Source: Nonomuraea gerenzanensis
GTDB lineage: Bacteria > Actinomycetota > Actinomycetes > Streptosporangiales > Streptosporangiaceae
Direction of reading: 5' to 3'
Length of the DNA stretch: 64,000 nt
Assembly (NCBI RefSeq): GCF_020215645.1
Contig: NZ_CP084058.1
Coordinates: 3,534,001-3,598,000 of the forward strand
This document shows positions 53,944-63,118 of the stretch, in pieces; the stretch's first letter is position 1, and the number at the start of each line of letters is the position of its first letter. Both the position numbers and the translations under genes were made by a program. The notes below the pieces were generated by a model. That model had not been told where the DNA came from. It ran no database searches and saw only the letters and a program-made list of their open reading frames with translations.

Positions 53944-56734
53944 GCCCACGAAGTTCGCGCTACGGCTGGTGGCGTACGAGCCGAACCGTGATCGGCTGGG
54001 TGTGCTGCCACAGCACAACGGCTTCGAGCTGGGCGACCCGCTCAACGACGTGCCCAGCCTCAAGGTGACCTACCCGGACGGCGGCCTGAACGCGAACCTC
54101 ATCGCTGGGCACTGCGAGGTCGCGGTGGAGTACGCGGCGAACGGCGGCCCGTGGGTCGAGCCGCCCAACGCGCGGTTCCTCCGCATCAAGAGGAGCGGCG
54201 ACAGCATCGACCGGGCCGGTTCCCGGTCCTACGATCTGCCGGGCTGGGCGTGGCTGTTGAGGAAAGTCGTGCTGTACCCCAACGGCGCGATGGTGGACGG
54301 CAAGCGCCAGTTCAACGCGGTCAGCGCCGGGGCGATCCTCCTGACGTTCATCCAGGAGGGCAAGGCGCGCGGCGCGCTGTCCGGTCTGACCTACAACTTC
54401 TCCGACACCCGCGATAGCGACAACAAGGAGTGGGACAGCGCGCGGCGGCTGACGCTGGCCATCGAGCCGGGCAAGGACCTGCTCAGCGTCCTGATCAACC
54501 TCAGTGAGCAGGGCGTCCTCGACTGGCGGATGCAGGGCCGCGAGTTGCAGGTGTTCAACCCAGACACGGTGCTCGGCACGGACCGCGCATCCGGGCCCTC
54601 CCCGGTTGACCTGCGGCTTGGCCGTGACATCACCGAAGCTCCGGACACGGGGACGCTGGAGGACGCCGTGTCCGCCATCCTCATCGGTGGCGAAGCCGGC
54701 CTCTCGGTGGAGGTGACCAACCCGGCCGCCGTCGCGCCGTGGGGCAGGTGGGAGACCTACCAGTCGCAGAGCGGCGTCTCTGACGCCGGCACGGCGAGGC
54801 TGCTGGGCCAGAACGCGCTGGAGCGTGTCGGCAGGGAGCGGGTCCAGGTCACCCGCGGCCTGATGCTCGACCTCGCGCGGTGGCTGCCGTTCGAGCACTA
54901 CCAACCGGGGGACTACTTGCTCGCGCCGGGCGACGGCGGGGCGATGGAGTCGCTCCGTCTGCGGCAGATCACTCTGTCAGTGGGTACGGACGGCCAGGTC
55001 GGCGGCAACGTCGTCTTGAATGATCGTTTCCTGGAACGCGAGATCCGGTTGGCCAGGCAGGCCGCAGGGATCCTCGGCGGCGGGGTGGGATCGGGCGGCT
55101 CCGGTGGCGAGCCGGCGCCGGAGACGAACAACCGGATCCCGGCCGCGCCGCAGGGCCTCGTCGTGGCGGCGGACGCCTATCTGGATGAGCACGGATACGC
55201 GCGCGGGCAGGCGACGGTGACGTGGAACGCGGTGGCCGCCGATGTGAACGGGGTCGCGCTCAGCATCGACTCGTACGAGGTGTATGCCCGCCGCGACCTG
55301 CCGGGTGAGCTGTGGCTGATGGTCGCGCAGACGGCCTCGGGCGACACGAAGGCGACGGTCTCGCCATTGGTGGTGGGCTGGGAGTACGCGTGGAAGGTGC
55401 GCGCCGTCTCGGCCGGTGTCAAGGGCGACTTCTCCGGCCAGGTGGTCGAACTCGTGCCCGACGACACGACACCACCACCGGTGCCGACCGCTCCGCAGCT
55501 CTCAACTCGGTTGGGCGTGATCCACGCTGCATGGGACGGAAGGGGCGTCGGCGGGGCGGTAATGCCTACCGACTTCGACCGGCTGCGCATCTGGATGGAC
55601 GACCCGCTCACGCCCGAGCCAGCGATCGAGGTCGGGTACCTCGACGCTGCCGGGTCGATCGTCGTGCCCGGCGAGCCGTACGGCGCGGACCGGACGTTCT
55701 GGTTCACTTCTGTGGACCGGTCGGCCAATGAGTCGGGCCCTTCTGCCTCGGCGACGATCGCGACGCAGCCGCTCGTGGACGCGGACCTGATCGGTCAGAT
55801 CATCGACGGCGCTGAGCACATCATCGACGGCACGATCCCCGGTGACGCGAAGATCACCGCCGACTCCATCACAGGCCGCCTGATCCGGGCACTGGCGATC
55901 GAGGCCGACAAGATCGCCGCGAACGCCATCACAGCCGACAAGATCGCGGCAGGGTCGATCCAAGCGGGTCACATCAGCGCGAACGCCATCACAGCCGAGA
56001 AGATCGCCGCGAATGCCATCACGGCCGCGAAGATCGCTGCCGACGCGATCAACGGTAAGACGATCACCGGTAGCGTGATCCGGACAGGCGCAACAGGGCA
56101 GCGGATCGTGATCGATCCAAGCACACTGGACATCCGCTTCTACCCGGACGGCAACACCAACTACAGCCGGTTGTGGACGTCCGACGACGACTTCGCCGGT
56201 GAGGCGACCTTCCGCATCACGTCCGGCACAAACCCGGGCATGACGGCCAGGACGTACTTCACCCTCGCCGCAGGCTGGACGAAGCTCGAAGTCCTGAACC
56301 CGAACAACTCCAACGCCAACGGCGGGTTCCTGGAGAGCGCGGAGGACTACAGCCGGATCGGCTACGAGAACGACACCTCCGACAACCAGTACATGTGGTT
56401 CGACGCGTCTGGCATGACGACCCACTACGGCAAGTGGTGGGACAACAGCTTCGCCTCGAACACCTGGGGCGTTCATGCCGGATCGCGGATCGCGAGCGAC
56501 GGCTGGACCGGTATGGAGATCAAATACGGGCCCACCATGCAGGGGAACATGGGGCCTGTCGCGGTGCTCAGGGACGGCGCGATGCTCAACAACCCGAACC
56601 TGCGGCCGAACTTCTACTGGTGCATCGAGTTCTCCACGCAGACGTCATTCATGATCTCGTGGTCGGACGGCGGCGGCGTCCGGTCCGGCAAAGGGATCTA
56701 TTGGTGGGCCCATCGACACAACGGGAGCGCATGA
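53921..56734 (+). CDS. Large tail protein, module 2 (paralogue of module 1)
   Basis: A 937-aa protein (GTG start). Same domain order as the 908-aa protein: hub-like domain (LRLVAYEPNRDRLGVL, GDPLNDVPSLKVTY, RFLRIKRSGDSID, GPSPVDLRLGRDITEAPDTG), linker, fibronectin-like domain (TRLGVIHAAWDGRG), repeat NAITADKIAAGSIQAGHISA several times, and a C-terminal tip that differs fully from module 1. The conserved front and divergent tip fit two receptor-binding spikes with different targets. Confidence 0.82.
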   Translation: MQVIIPGEPTKFALRLVAYEPNRDRLGVLPQHNGFELGDPLNDVPSLKVTYPDGGLNANLIAGHCEVAVEYAANGGPWVEPPNARFLRIKRSGDSIDRAGSRSYDLPGWAWLLRKVVLYPNGAMVDGKRQFNAVSAGAILLTFIQEGKARGALSGLTYNFSDTRDSDNKEWDSARRLTLAIEPGKDLLSVLINLSEQGVLDWRMQGRELQVFNPDTVLGTDRASGPSPVDLRLGRDITEAPDTGTLEDAVSAILIGGEAGLSVEVTNPAAVAPWGRWETYQSQSGVSDAGTARLLGQNALERVGRERVQVTRGLMLDLARWLPFEHYQPGDYLLAPGDGGAMESLRLRQITLSVGTDGQVGGNVVLNDRFLEREIRLARQAAGILGGGVGSGGSGGEPAPETNNRIPAAPQGLVVAADAYLDEHGYARGQATVTWNAVAADVNGVALSIDSYEVYARRDLPGELWLMVAQTASGDTKATVSPLVVGWEYAWKVRAVSAGVKGDFSGQVVELVPDDTTPPPVPTAPQLSTRLGVIHAAWDGRGVGGAVMPTDFDRLRIWMDDPLTPEPAIEVGYLDAAGSIVVPGEPYGADRTFWFTSVDRSANESGPSASATIATQPLVDADLIGQIIDGAEHIIDGTIPGDAKITADSITGRLIRALAIEADKIAANAITADKIAAGSIQAGHISANAITAEKIAANAITAAKIAADAINGKTITGSVIRTGATGQRIVIDPSTLDIRFYPDGNTNYSRLWTSDDDFAGEATFRITSGTNPGMTARTYFTLAAGWTKLEVLNPNNSNANGGFLESAEDYSRIGYENDTSDNQYMWFDASGMTTHYGKWWDNSFASNTWGVHAGSRIASDGWTGMEIKYGPTMQGNMGPVAVLRDGAMLNNPNLRPNFYWCIEFSTQTSFMISWSDGGGVRSGKGIYWWAHRHNGSA

Positions 56735-57396
56735 TGCCTTTGACCTGGACCCTGTGGGATGCCGAGCTGTCGTACGGTCCCGTCTACTACTCACAAAGGG
56801 ACGCGGCCCGCGCTAACCCGCTGGGCGCTGAGCCGCTGTGGGGCGTCGCGGTCGTCAAGGAAGACGGCAGCAGGTTCCTCAAGACGTTCCCGCACAGCAC
56901 GCTGGAGTGGCGGTCCGCCGAGTACGGTATCGACCCGGACGACAAGGACACCCTGCTCGACGTCATCCTGCACGAGAGCTACATCCCGCGCGAGGACGAC
57001 CCGCTCGCCCTCATAGACCCGGCCTCGGCGAAGATCCTGACCGAGACGCGGGACATGCCGACCTGCTGGACGCCCGGCGTCTCGGACAAGGACCGGCTGG
57101 ACGCCCACCTGGCCCGGATCGCCGCGGTGAAGAAGCACCGTGTGCGGCTGGACCCGGCCAGCATGGATGACCGACAGGGCGCTCTCGCGTTCGTGGGGTC
57201 GCGTCGGATCGCGCCGGCTGACCCGCTGGACCTGATCCGTGCGGCACAGCTCGACCCGATCCGGGTGGAGTCGCGGCGCCTGGCAGTGAAGTGGGCCCGC
57301 TCGACAGGCGGTATGGCTCAGGAGCCGAACTTCCTGTTGAAGCCGCCGGACGCGTTTCTGGGCATGCCGACCGAGATGGGCGCTGCGTCGGTATGA
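56734..57396 (+). CDS. Tail-module protein, module 2
   Basis: A 220-aa protein; ATG doublet at 56731 and 56734, second preferred for ribosome-binding-site spacing (GGGAG). Starts LTWTLWDAELSYGPVYYSQR. Mostly helical at the end. No recognised domain; by position a tail-tip or receptor-binding accessory. Confidence 0.65.
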   Translation: MPLTWTLWDAELSYGPVYYSQRDAARANPLGAEPLWGVAVVKEDGSRFLKTFPHSTLEWRSAEYGIDPDDKDTLLDVILHESYIPREDDPLALIDPASAKILTETRDMPTCWTPGVSDKDRLDAHLARIAAVKKHRVRLDPASMDDRQGALAFVGSRRIAPADPLDLIRAAQLDPIRVESRRLAVKWARSTGGMAQEPNFLLKPPDAFLGMPTEMGAASV

Positions 57397-57731
57397 CCGA
57401 GGAGACGCCCAACCTCGCGCTCGCCCTCGCGGAACTGCGCAGCGCGGTTGAGCTGGGGTTCGAGCGCACCAACGGCAGCACGGCGTTGATCCTGCAGCGC
57501 CTCGAATGGGTGGACGATCGGCACGCCGAGCTGGTCAAGCGCGTCGAGGAGGACCGCGCGGCGGCCGAGCTCCGGTACGTCGCGATGGAGGGGCGCCTGG
57601 ACGCGGTGGAGCGGGAGGCCGTGACTCGCACGCAGTTGGCCGAGCGGACGCGGCAGATCATCGCCGTCGTCACCGTCCTGGTTGCCGTGGCGGGCGCGGT
57701 GATCGCGCTGATCCAGCTCACGCGCGGCTGA
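57393..57731 (+). CDS. Coiled-coil protein with C-terminal membrane helix
   Basis: A 112-aa protein, coupled to the previous gene by ATGA overlap. Coiled coil (ALILQRLEWVDDRHAELVKR, YVAMEGRLDAVEREAVTRTQ) then one membrane helix (IIAVVTVLVAVAGAVIALIQL). This is the XhlA/holin-accessory plan, and the amidase gene follows 32 bp later, so it may help lysis. Confidence 0.72.
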   Translation: MTEETPNLALALAELRSAVELGFERTNGSTALILQRLEWVDDRHAELVKRVEEDRAAAELRYVAMEGRLDAVEREAVTRTQLAERTRQIIAVVTVLVAVAGAVIALIQLTRG

Positions 57732-57763
57732 CCAGCCGCGACGACACCAAGGAGGACATCGCC

Positions 57764-58726
57764 ATGCCATGGCTGACGCAGCTCGCCGACATCGCCCGCC
57801 GGACGGGCTTCCCAGTGACGGAGGTGGGAGGCTGGCAGAGTCGCGGGCACGGACCGCAGCCCTCCGTGGAGGGGGTGGTCTGCCACCACACCGCCGGGTG
57901 GAATGACCGGCACATCGTTGTCCACGGCCGCCCCGGACTCGATGGGCCACTGTCGCATATATGGCTGCAGCACACCGGCCGAATCTGGGTCGTCGCCGCA
58001 GGCCGGTGCTGGCACAACGCGCCGAGCACCAGTCCGCACCACATGAACTCGACGAGCATCGGCATCGAGGCCGAGAACGACGGTCGCACGCCATGGCCCG
58101 ACGTGCAGATCGACGCCTACGAAGCGCTGTGCGCGGAGCTCTGCCGAGAGTTCGGCCTGCCGCCCTCGCGGGTGAAGGCCCACAGGGAGGTCAACACCGG
58201 CAAGCCGGACCCTCACTCCATCAACATGACCCACTTCCGGGAGCGCGTGGCCGCACTGATCAAGAGTCCCGGAGCCCCGACCAAGCAGGAGGAAGACGTG
58301 CCCGAGGTCATCTCTCTGGGTGCCGGTGAGGACCAGGAGGCCCCGGCCGGCGGCGAGCTGGCGGTGCGCTGGCACACCGAGTACACCGACGACCCGCCCG
58401 GCCACAACGCGGACGGAGTCGCCGTCATGGCCAAGGCCGCGCGTTGGTGCATCGTGGACGGCCTGGTGAAGATCCGCGGGCTGAAGCCCGGTACGGAGAT
58501 CGACGTGGCCTGGTCTCGCTACTCGCGCGACGGCAAGACGTTCGAGGACGACGCCTGGCGGCTGTCCTTCCGCGCCGACGCCAACGGGCGGGTGGAGGAG
58601 TCCGTGGGCGGCCAGTTCGCGCTCAACACCAAGAACCAGCTCCGGCTCCGGATCATTAACCCGACCGACGCTGCGGCGGTAGTCGAGAAGGTGACCATGG
58701 CCAAGCTCGCGATGTTCAACCGCTGA
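57764..58726 (+). CDS. Endolysin: N-acetylmuramoyl-L-alanine amidase
   Basis: A 320-aa lysin cleaving the amide bond between N-acetylmuramic acid and the stem peptide. The N-terminal amidase_2 domain (about 10-165) has the zinc ligands in VVCHHTAGW, WVVAAGRCWHNA and the later AHREVNTGKPDPHSIN, plus SIGIEAEND. The C-terminal 140 residues form a beta-rich part (YTDDPPGHNADGVAVMA, LRLRIINPTDAAAV) that may bind wall polymer. ATG behind AAGGAGG. No signal peptide, so it depends on the holin. Confidence 0.92.
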   Translation: MPWLTQLADIARRTGFPVTEVGGWQSRGHGPQPSVEGVVCHHTAGWNDRHIVVHGRPGLDGPLSHIWLQHTGRIWVVAAGRCWHNAPSTSPHHMNSTSIGIEAENDGRTPWPDVQIDAYEALCAELCREFGLPPSRVKAHREVNTGKPDPHSINMTHFRERVAALIKSPGAPTKQEEDVPEVISLGAGEDQEAPAGGELAVRWHTEYTDDPPGHNADGVAVMAKAARWCIVDGLVKIRGLKPGTEIDVAWSRYSRDGKTFEDDAWRLSFRADANGRVEESVGGQFALNTKNQLRLRIINPTDAAAVVEKVTMAKLAMFNR

Positions 58727-58745
58727 TAGCGGTTCCGCTTTCGAC
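58722..58745 (+). promoter_or_regulatory. Dispersed 24-bp inverted-repeat site, copy 11
   Basis: Left half GCTGATAGCGG, spacer TT, right half CCGCTTTCGAC. It overlaps the TGA stop of the endolysin and precedes the last two late genes. Confidence 0.72.
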
Positions 58746-58758
58746 AGGAGGCACTTCC

Positions 58759-59055
58759 ATGTCCACCCCCACCGAGACCGCGCCGACGATCGGCCGGATC
58801 GTTCGCTACAAGCTGTCCGGCCACGACGTCAGCATGATCAACCTGGAGAGCATGCAGTCGTTCGGCGGCCAGGGCGTAATCCGCTCTCCGGCCAAGCTCG
58901 GCGACGTCCTCCCGGCGATCATCACGCGCACGTACGAGGGTTCCGGGACCGCCGTGAACCTTCAGGTGTTCCTCGACGGCAACCACTCCTACTGGGCGAC
59001 GTCGCGCTCGCAGGGCACCGACCACGGCCAATGGTCGTGGCCGCCCCGAGCCTGA
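58759..59055 (+). CDS. Small beta-barrel (SH3-like) phage protein, copy B
   Basis: A 98-aa protein behind AGGAGG. GRIVRYKLSG near the start and HGQWSWPPRA at the end match the small-protein family also seen at 37142. Lies between endolysin and holin genes. Function unknown. Confidence 0.72.
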   Translation: MSTPTETAPTIGRIVRYKLSGHDVSMINLESMQSFGGQGVIRSPAKLGDVLPAIITRTYEGSGTAVNLQVFLDGNHSYWATSRSQGTDHGQWSWPPRA

Positions 59056-59111
59056 TCTTCAACCCCCGAACCCTCCCGCCATGGTGGCGGGCTGTCCCGA
59101 AGGAGGGGCAT

Positions 59112-59372
59112 ATGCACGCAGATCCCCAGATCAGCTACTCCAAGCCGCCCGTCGAGACCAAGGTCAAGGCCATGGGCCTGACCGCCTACCTCGCTGGTGT
59201 CGCCGGTATGGCGGTGCTTCAGGCGGTCGCTGACGACCCCAGCATGATCGCGGTCCTGCCCGACTGGATCGAGGCGATCACGCTGCCGCTCGTGCCGACC
59301 GCGCTGGCGGCCGTGGCCGGCTTCAAGTCCAAGCACACCCCGCGGCCGGACCTTCCGGCCGACCAGCGATAG
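59112..59372 (+). CDS. Putative holin
   Basis: An 86-aa protein behind GGAGGGG. Two hydrophobic segments (GLTAYLAGVAGMAVLQAVA and ITLPLVPTALAAVAGF) flank a short polar turn, and the C-terminus is charged (KSKHTPRPDLPADQR). Size, topology and position after the endolysin fit a class II holin that opens the membrane for the amidase. Confidence 0.8.
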   Translation: MHADPQISYSKPPVETKVKAMGLTAYLAGVAGMAVLQAVADDPSMIAVLPDWIEAITLPLVPTALAAVAGFKSKHTPRPDLPADQR

Positions 59373-59391
59373 TTTTCGCCGTTCACCTGGA

Positions 59392-59430
59392 CGCCCCGCT
59401 CCTCCCCTGGTGGGAGGAGCGGGGCGTTTT
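59392..59430 (+). terminator. Strong Rho-independent terminator of the late operon
   Basis: A perfect 15-bp stem (CGCCCCGCTCCTCCC with its complement at 59412-59426), loop CTGGT, then TTTTCGGTTT. It ends the late operon just before the convergent glyA-like gene. Confidence 0.92.
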
Positions 59431-59438
59431 CGGTTTCC

Positions 59439-60884
59439 TCAGCTGATGCTGATGGCCGGGTAGAGCGGATATCCGGCCATCAGGTCGGCTGCCTCCTCGC
59501 TGACTTGGTCGCGGATCTTCGCATCCAGGGTGTACTTGGCTGGCGAAGTCTTGCCGTCGGGCGTGGTGGCGGGCTGCGTGCTGGCCAACACCGTGTGGAT
59601 CAGGTGGGCGATGCGGTCCATGTCGGCCTGGTTGAGGCCGCGGGTGGTCAGGGCGGGAGTGCCGAGACGGATGCCGGAGGTGTACCAGGCGCCGGCGGGG
59701 TCGCGCGGGATGGCGTTGCGGTTGGTGACCACGCCCGCGTCGAGCAGGGCGGCTTCGGCCTGCCGTCCGGTCAGCCCGAAGGGGGAGACGTCGAGCAGCA
59801 CGAGGTGGTTGTCGGTACCGCCGGTGACCAGGGTGACGTCCCTTCGCCGCAGGCCCTCGGCAAGCGCCTGGGCGTTGGCGACGACGGCCTCGGCGTAGCG
59901 GGCGAAGTCGGGCGTGCGTGCTTCGGCCAAGGCGACCGCCTTGGCGGCCATGACGTGCGGGAGCGGCCCGCCGAGCACCATCGGGCAGCCGCGATCAACC
60001 TGGTCGGCCAGCTCGGACTGGCACAGCACCATCCCGCCGCGGGGGCCGCGCAGGGTCTTGTGCGTCGTGGTCGTGACGATGTGGGCGTGCGGGATCGGGT
60101 CGAAGTCGCCGGTGAAGACCTTCCCGGCGACCAGGCCGGCGAAGTGCGCCATGTCCACCATGAGGGTGGCTCCGACCTCGTCGGCGATCTCCCTCATGAT
60201 TCGGAAGTTAATCTTCCTGGGGTAGGCGGAATAGCCTGCGATGAGGATGAGCGGCCGGAACTCGCGGGCCTTGGCGCGCACCTGGTCGTAGTCGAGCAGG
60301 CCGGTGGCGGGGTCGGTGCCGTAGCTGGCCTGGTGGAACATCTTGCCGCTGATGTTGGGCCGGAACCCGTGGGTCAGGTGGCCGCCGGCGTCGAGGCTCA
60401 TGCCGAGCATCCGCTGATTGCCGAGGTCGCGGCGCAGTTCTTCCCAGTCGCTGTCGGACAGGTCGTTGACGTGACGGGCTTGGGCGCGGGCCAGGGCCGG
60501 CGCTTCGACGCGCTGGGCGAGCACGGCCCAGAACGCGACCAGGTTGGCGTCGATGCCAGAGTGCGGCTGCACGTAGGCGTGAGCGGCGCCGAACAGGGCG
60601 GTGGCGTGTTCGGCGGCGATCTGCTCGACGGTATCGACGTTGCGGCATCCGGCGTAGAAGCGGCGGCCGATGGTGCCTTCGGCGTACTTGTCGCTCAGCC
60701 AGTTGCCCATCGCGGCCAGGACGGCGGGTGAGGCGTAGTTCTCGCTGGCGATCAGCTTGAGGCTTTCACGCTGGTCCTGGAGTTCTTGCCGGATTGCTTC
60801 GGCGACGCGCGGTTCGACCTTCGTGATGAGGTCCAGCGCGGCGGTGAAGGCGAGCGAGTCGGCGGGCTCAGCAGGCAGGGCCAT
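59439..60884 (-). CDS. glyA: Serine hydroxymethyltransferase-like PLP enzyme
   Basis: A 481-aa reverse-strand enzyme of the SHMT family, which interconverts serine and glycine with tetrahydrofolate. PLP lysine K276 in [14 protein letters not shown], the [14 protein letters not shown] segment, D244 and H247 in [10 protein letters not shown] are conserved. It is longer than typical bacterial GlyA (about 420 aa) owing to an insert near residues 120-160 ([20 protein letters not shown]), a form seen as second copies in actinomycetes. It is the last gene of a five-gene reverse operon with oxygenase- and methyltransferase-like genes, so it may serve a secondary pathway rather than housekeeping. Confidence 0.88.
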   Translation of the reverse strand: MALPAEPADSLAFTAALDLITKVEPRVAEAIRQELQDQRESLKLIASENYASPAVLAAMGNWLSDKYAEGTIGRRFYAGCRNVDTVEQIAAEHATALFGAAHAYVQPHSGIDANLVAFWAVLAQRVEAPALARAQARHVNDLSDSDWEELRRDLGNQRMLGMSLDAGGHLTHGFRPNISGKMFHQASYGTDPATGLLDYDQVRAKAREFRPLILIAGYSAYPRKINFRIMREIADEVGATLMVDMAHFAGLVAGKVFTGDFDPIPHAHIVTTTTHKTLRGPRGGMVLCQSELADQVDRGCPMVLGGPLPHVMAAKAVALAEARTPDFARYAEAVVANAQALAEGLRRRDVTLVTGGTDNHLVLLDVSPFGLTGRQAEAALLDAGVVTNRNAIPRDPAGAWYTSGIRLGTPALTTRGLNQADMDRIAHLIHTVLASTQPATTPDGKTSPAKYTLDAKIRDQVSEEAADLMAGYPLYPAISIS

Positions 60885-60986
60885 GATCGTGTCTCCGAAG
60901 TATGGGCGAGGAACGGCAGCACGCTAGGGCGCAAGGCTTTCACACTCCGTGCTCGTTGCGCTGCCATGCGGGCGGGGCGGCGGCTG

Positions 60987-61289
60987 CTACGGCCACGGCT
61001 CACTGGCCAGCACGACGAACCTCGTTCCCTTCGGCCCGATGATCAGCAGCGTCTGGAAGGCGTCCATCACTGCTTGGAGCTGCGGCAGCTTGCCCTGACG
61101 TTCTACCGCGTCTTCGTCGGCGTAGACCTCGATCGACACGAAGCGGTGGGGATCGGCAGGGTCTTGCAGGATGTCGAAGTCGATCACTCCTGGCACTTGG
61201 CGGCTGGCATCGACCAACTCGGCGAATAGCCGATGAGCGCGCTGCAGGTGGCCAGGGTCCACCGTGACGGCCACGCGGTACAGGATCAT
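60987..61289 (-). CDS. ABM-domain protein (antibiotic biosynthesis monooxygenase fold)
   Basis: A 100-aa ferredoxin-like protein: YRVAVTVDPGHLQRAHRLFA, VDFDILQDPADPHRFVSIEV, YADEDAVERQ. This is the dimeric ABM/YgiN-type fold; members include cofactor-free quinone-forming monooxygenases and proteins without known activity. It lies in the operon between the 2OG oxygenase and SHMT genes. Substrate unknown. Confidence 0.82.
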   Translation of the reverse strand: MILYRVAVTVDPGHLQRAHRLFAELVDASRQVPGVIDFDILQDPADPHRFVSIEVYADEDAVERQGKLPQLQAVMDAFQTLLIIGPKGTRFVVLASEPWP

Positions 61290-61307
61290 CCGTCCTCCTG
61301 GCGGGAA

Positions 61308-62150
61308 TCAGTAGCGGGCGCTGAGCGGATTGAGCCCGCCGTGGCCGAGCAGTTCCAGCAGCGGCTCGTCCTCGCGCGTGCGCGCCTGTTCGAGCACCCG
61401 TTGATAGGCGGCCGAGGGGAGACTGGGCTCGAAGTTGAACTCCGGCATGAAGATCGACGACAGTTGCAGAGTGAGCAGGCGGCGCGTCTGCTCACTGTGG
61501 TTGGCGCCGCCGCGGTGCCACAGGGCGGCGTTCATCAGCACGATCTGGCCAGGCTCGATGCGGATCATGACCTGGTCGTCGAAGGTGTCGTCCGTCGCCG
61601 GTGGCTGGTCGTGACGGTGGTGGCTGCTCGGCACCACCAGCAGCGGGCCGGTCTGGTCATCCGCCGCGTCGAGGTAGATCAGGCAGGTGATCACGGTGGG
61701 TGCGGACACCAGGCGTGACGGTGGTGAGGTGTGGGGCCGGTAGTCGGTGTGCCACACGGTTCCGTCCCCGGTCCGGGGGCGGGTGACGCGCACGTTCGAG
61801 TTGCGCAGCACGATCCGGGGGCCGAGCAGGCAGCGGACGGTGTCGGCCAGGCCGAAGGACTGCAGCGGGATCATGGCGATCCGCGGGTCCTGCTTGTGCG
61901 GGTCACGGACGTACTGCCCGGCGAACTCCTTGTCGTACGTCTTGTCGCCGGGTGAGGGGAAGTGGGCGGCCACCTGCTGGTCGATCGCCTCGCGCAGCAG
62001 GTCGAGCAGGCCGTCAGGAATGCGGTTGTCGGGGACGACGACACCTTGACGGACGAAGGTGTCTTCCTCCTGCTGGGTGAGCATCGTGGTGCAGGTCCGG
62101 TCGGGCCGGGTGACGTCGGCGTTGTGGATGACGAACGTGGTGGTGGGCAT
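61308..62150 (-). CDS. PhyH-family Fe(II)/2-oxoglutarate dioxygenase
   Basis: A 280-aa oxygenase. Iron ligands fit the HxD...H triad: VWHTDYRPH (H and D) and ALWHRGGANH (distal H), with the 2OG-binding Arg in TRRLLTLQL. The double-stranded beta-helix strands between (TVITCLIYLDAADDQTGPLL, VVPSSHH) are typical of phytanoyl-CoA-dioxygenase-like hydroxylases of secondary metabolism. AGAGGTGACC precedes the ATG, the same leader as in the methyltransferase gene of this operon. Confidence 0.85.
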   Translation of the reverse strand: MPTTTFVIHNADVTRPDRTCTTMLTQQEEDTFVRQGVVVPDNRIPDGLLDLLREAIDQQVAAHFPSPGDKTYDKEFAGQYVRDPHKQDPRIAMIPLQSFGLADTVRCLLGPRIVLRNSNVRVTRPRTGDGTVWHTDYRPHTSPPSRLVSAPTVITCLIYLDAADDQTGPLLVVPSSHHRHDQPPATDDTFDDQVMIRIEPGQIVLMNAALWHRGGANHSEQTRRLLTLQLSSIFMPEFNFEPSLPSAAYQRVLEQARTREDEPLLELLGHGGLNPLSARY

Positions 62151-62159
62151 GGTCACCTC

Positions 62160-63116
62160 TCACTGGGGGCTTTGCAGCAGGCAGGTGCGCTGCAGGATGT
62201 GATCGGGGAAGGTGTGCCTCTTGAACTCGTACAGCGGCCTGGTTTCTGAACCGCCGAGGTTCAGCGCCGAGGCACCGGCGCGGCGCTGCTGCAGGTAGAT
62301 CAGCCACAGGAAGTAGGTGACCAGACGGGGCTCGCTGCGGGCGGCCAGGTAGTAGCCGTGGGCGATGCCGGTGATGTCGGCGGTGATGGCAAAGGCGGCC
62401 AGCCGGTCCCGCCGGGTCAGATAGTGGTAGGTGAGCCGATCATGGTGCAGGGAGATGAGGCTGGCCGTGACGGCGTCGTTGAACCCGAGCTCGTGCAAAT
62501 CGTAGTCGTTGGCCCGCGCTGCGTCGGCGTGGATGAGCGTGGTCTCGCCGATGCCAAGCGGCGTGGGCCGGGCGGTGTAGTGGTAGCTGGAGGCGTGCCG
62601 GAACACCGCCTCCCGCAGCGGCTTGTACTTGCGGCCGCCGGGCAGCTCGACGGCGGGAGCGGTGACGATCACTTCAGGGTGGGTTTCGTCGTCGGCCGGC
62701 GCGTCGGCGTGCCAGGGCCCGCTCATCTCCGTCCATCCCTGGTCGCGTAGGTAGTCGGCGACGGCTGGTGAGCAGTACCGGACGACCAGGGGCTGCTCTG
62801 CCCGGTCATGGGCCACCCGGGCGACATCGTCGAGGAGCCGCACCACGGCGTCAAGAGGGCCGACCGGGCGGATGGCGATCAACCGTTCAACGTCGTCGCG
62901 CCAGGACAGGCCCATCGCGGCGTTGTCGCGGCTCACGACGTGCCCCCGGCCGCGGGCACGCAGCCAGTAGAACAGGCTGTGGCTGCCGTGCACGTCGGCA
63001 CCGGCCTGCAGATAGGTGGGCAGCAGATCGACACGGTTGAGGGTCGCCAGGGTGATCGGGCGTATGTCCGTGCCGAAGTGGTGATGCAGCTCGCGGGACA
63101 TGGTGGCCAGGGGCAT
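62160..63116 (-). CDS. GNAT-superfamily protein, DUF2156/aminoacyltransferase-like
   Basis: A 318-aa protein starting 2 bp after the methyltransferase stop. Two tandem GNAT-like halves: N-terminal YLQAGADVHGSHSLFYWLRA and C-terminal RLAAFAITADITGIAHGYYL, FLWLIYLQQRRAGASALNLG, YEFKRHTF. The C-terminal half recalls the phosphatidylglycerol lysyltransferase C-terminal (DUF2156) fold, but no membrane part is present. A role as aminoacyl or acyl transferase is inferred. Longer start codons upstream overlap the methyltransferase in another frame and are rejected. Confidence 0.68.
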   Translation of the reverse strand: MPLATMSRELHHHFGTDIRPITLATLNRVDLLPTYLQAGADVHGSHSLFYWLRARGRGHVVSRDNAAMGLSWRDDVERLIAIRPVGPLDAVVRLLDDVARVAHDRAEQPLVVRYCSPAVADYLRDQGWTEMSGPWHADAPADDETHPEVIVTAPAVELPGGRKYKPLREAVFRHASSYHYTARPTPLGIGETTLIHADAARANDYDLHELGFNDAVTASLISLHHDRLTYHYLTRRDRLAAFAITADITGIAHGYYLAARSEPRLVTYFLWLIYLQQRRAGASALNLGGSETRPLYEFKRHTFPDHILQRTCLLQSPQ

Positions 63117-63118
63117 GT

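Noticed and set aside
59505..60731. 408-codon forward frame over the SHMT-like gene
   Set aside because: Gly/Val/Glu-rich shadow of a conserved PLP enzyme on the other strand.
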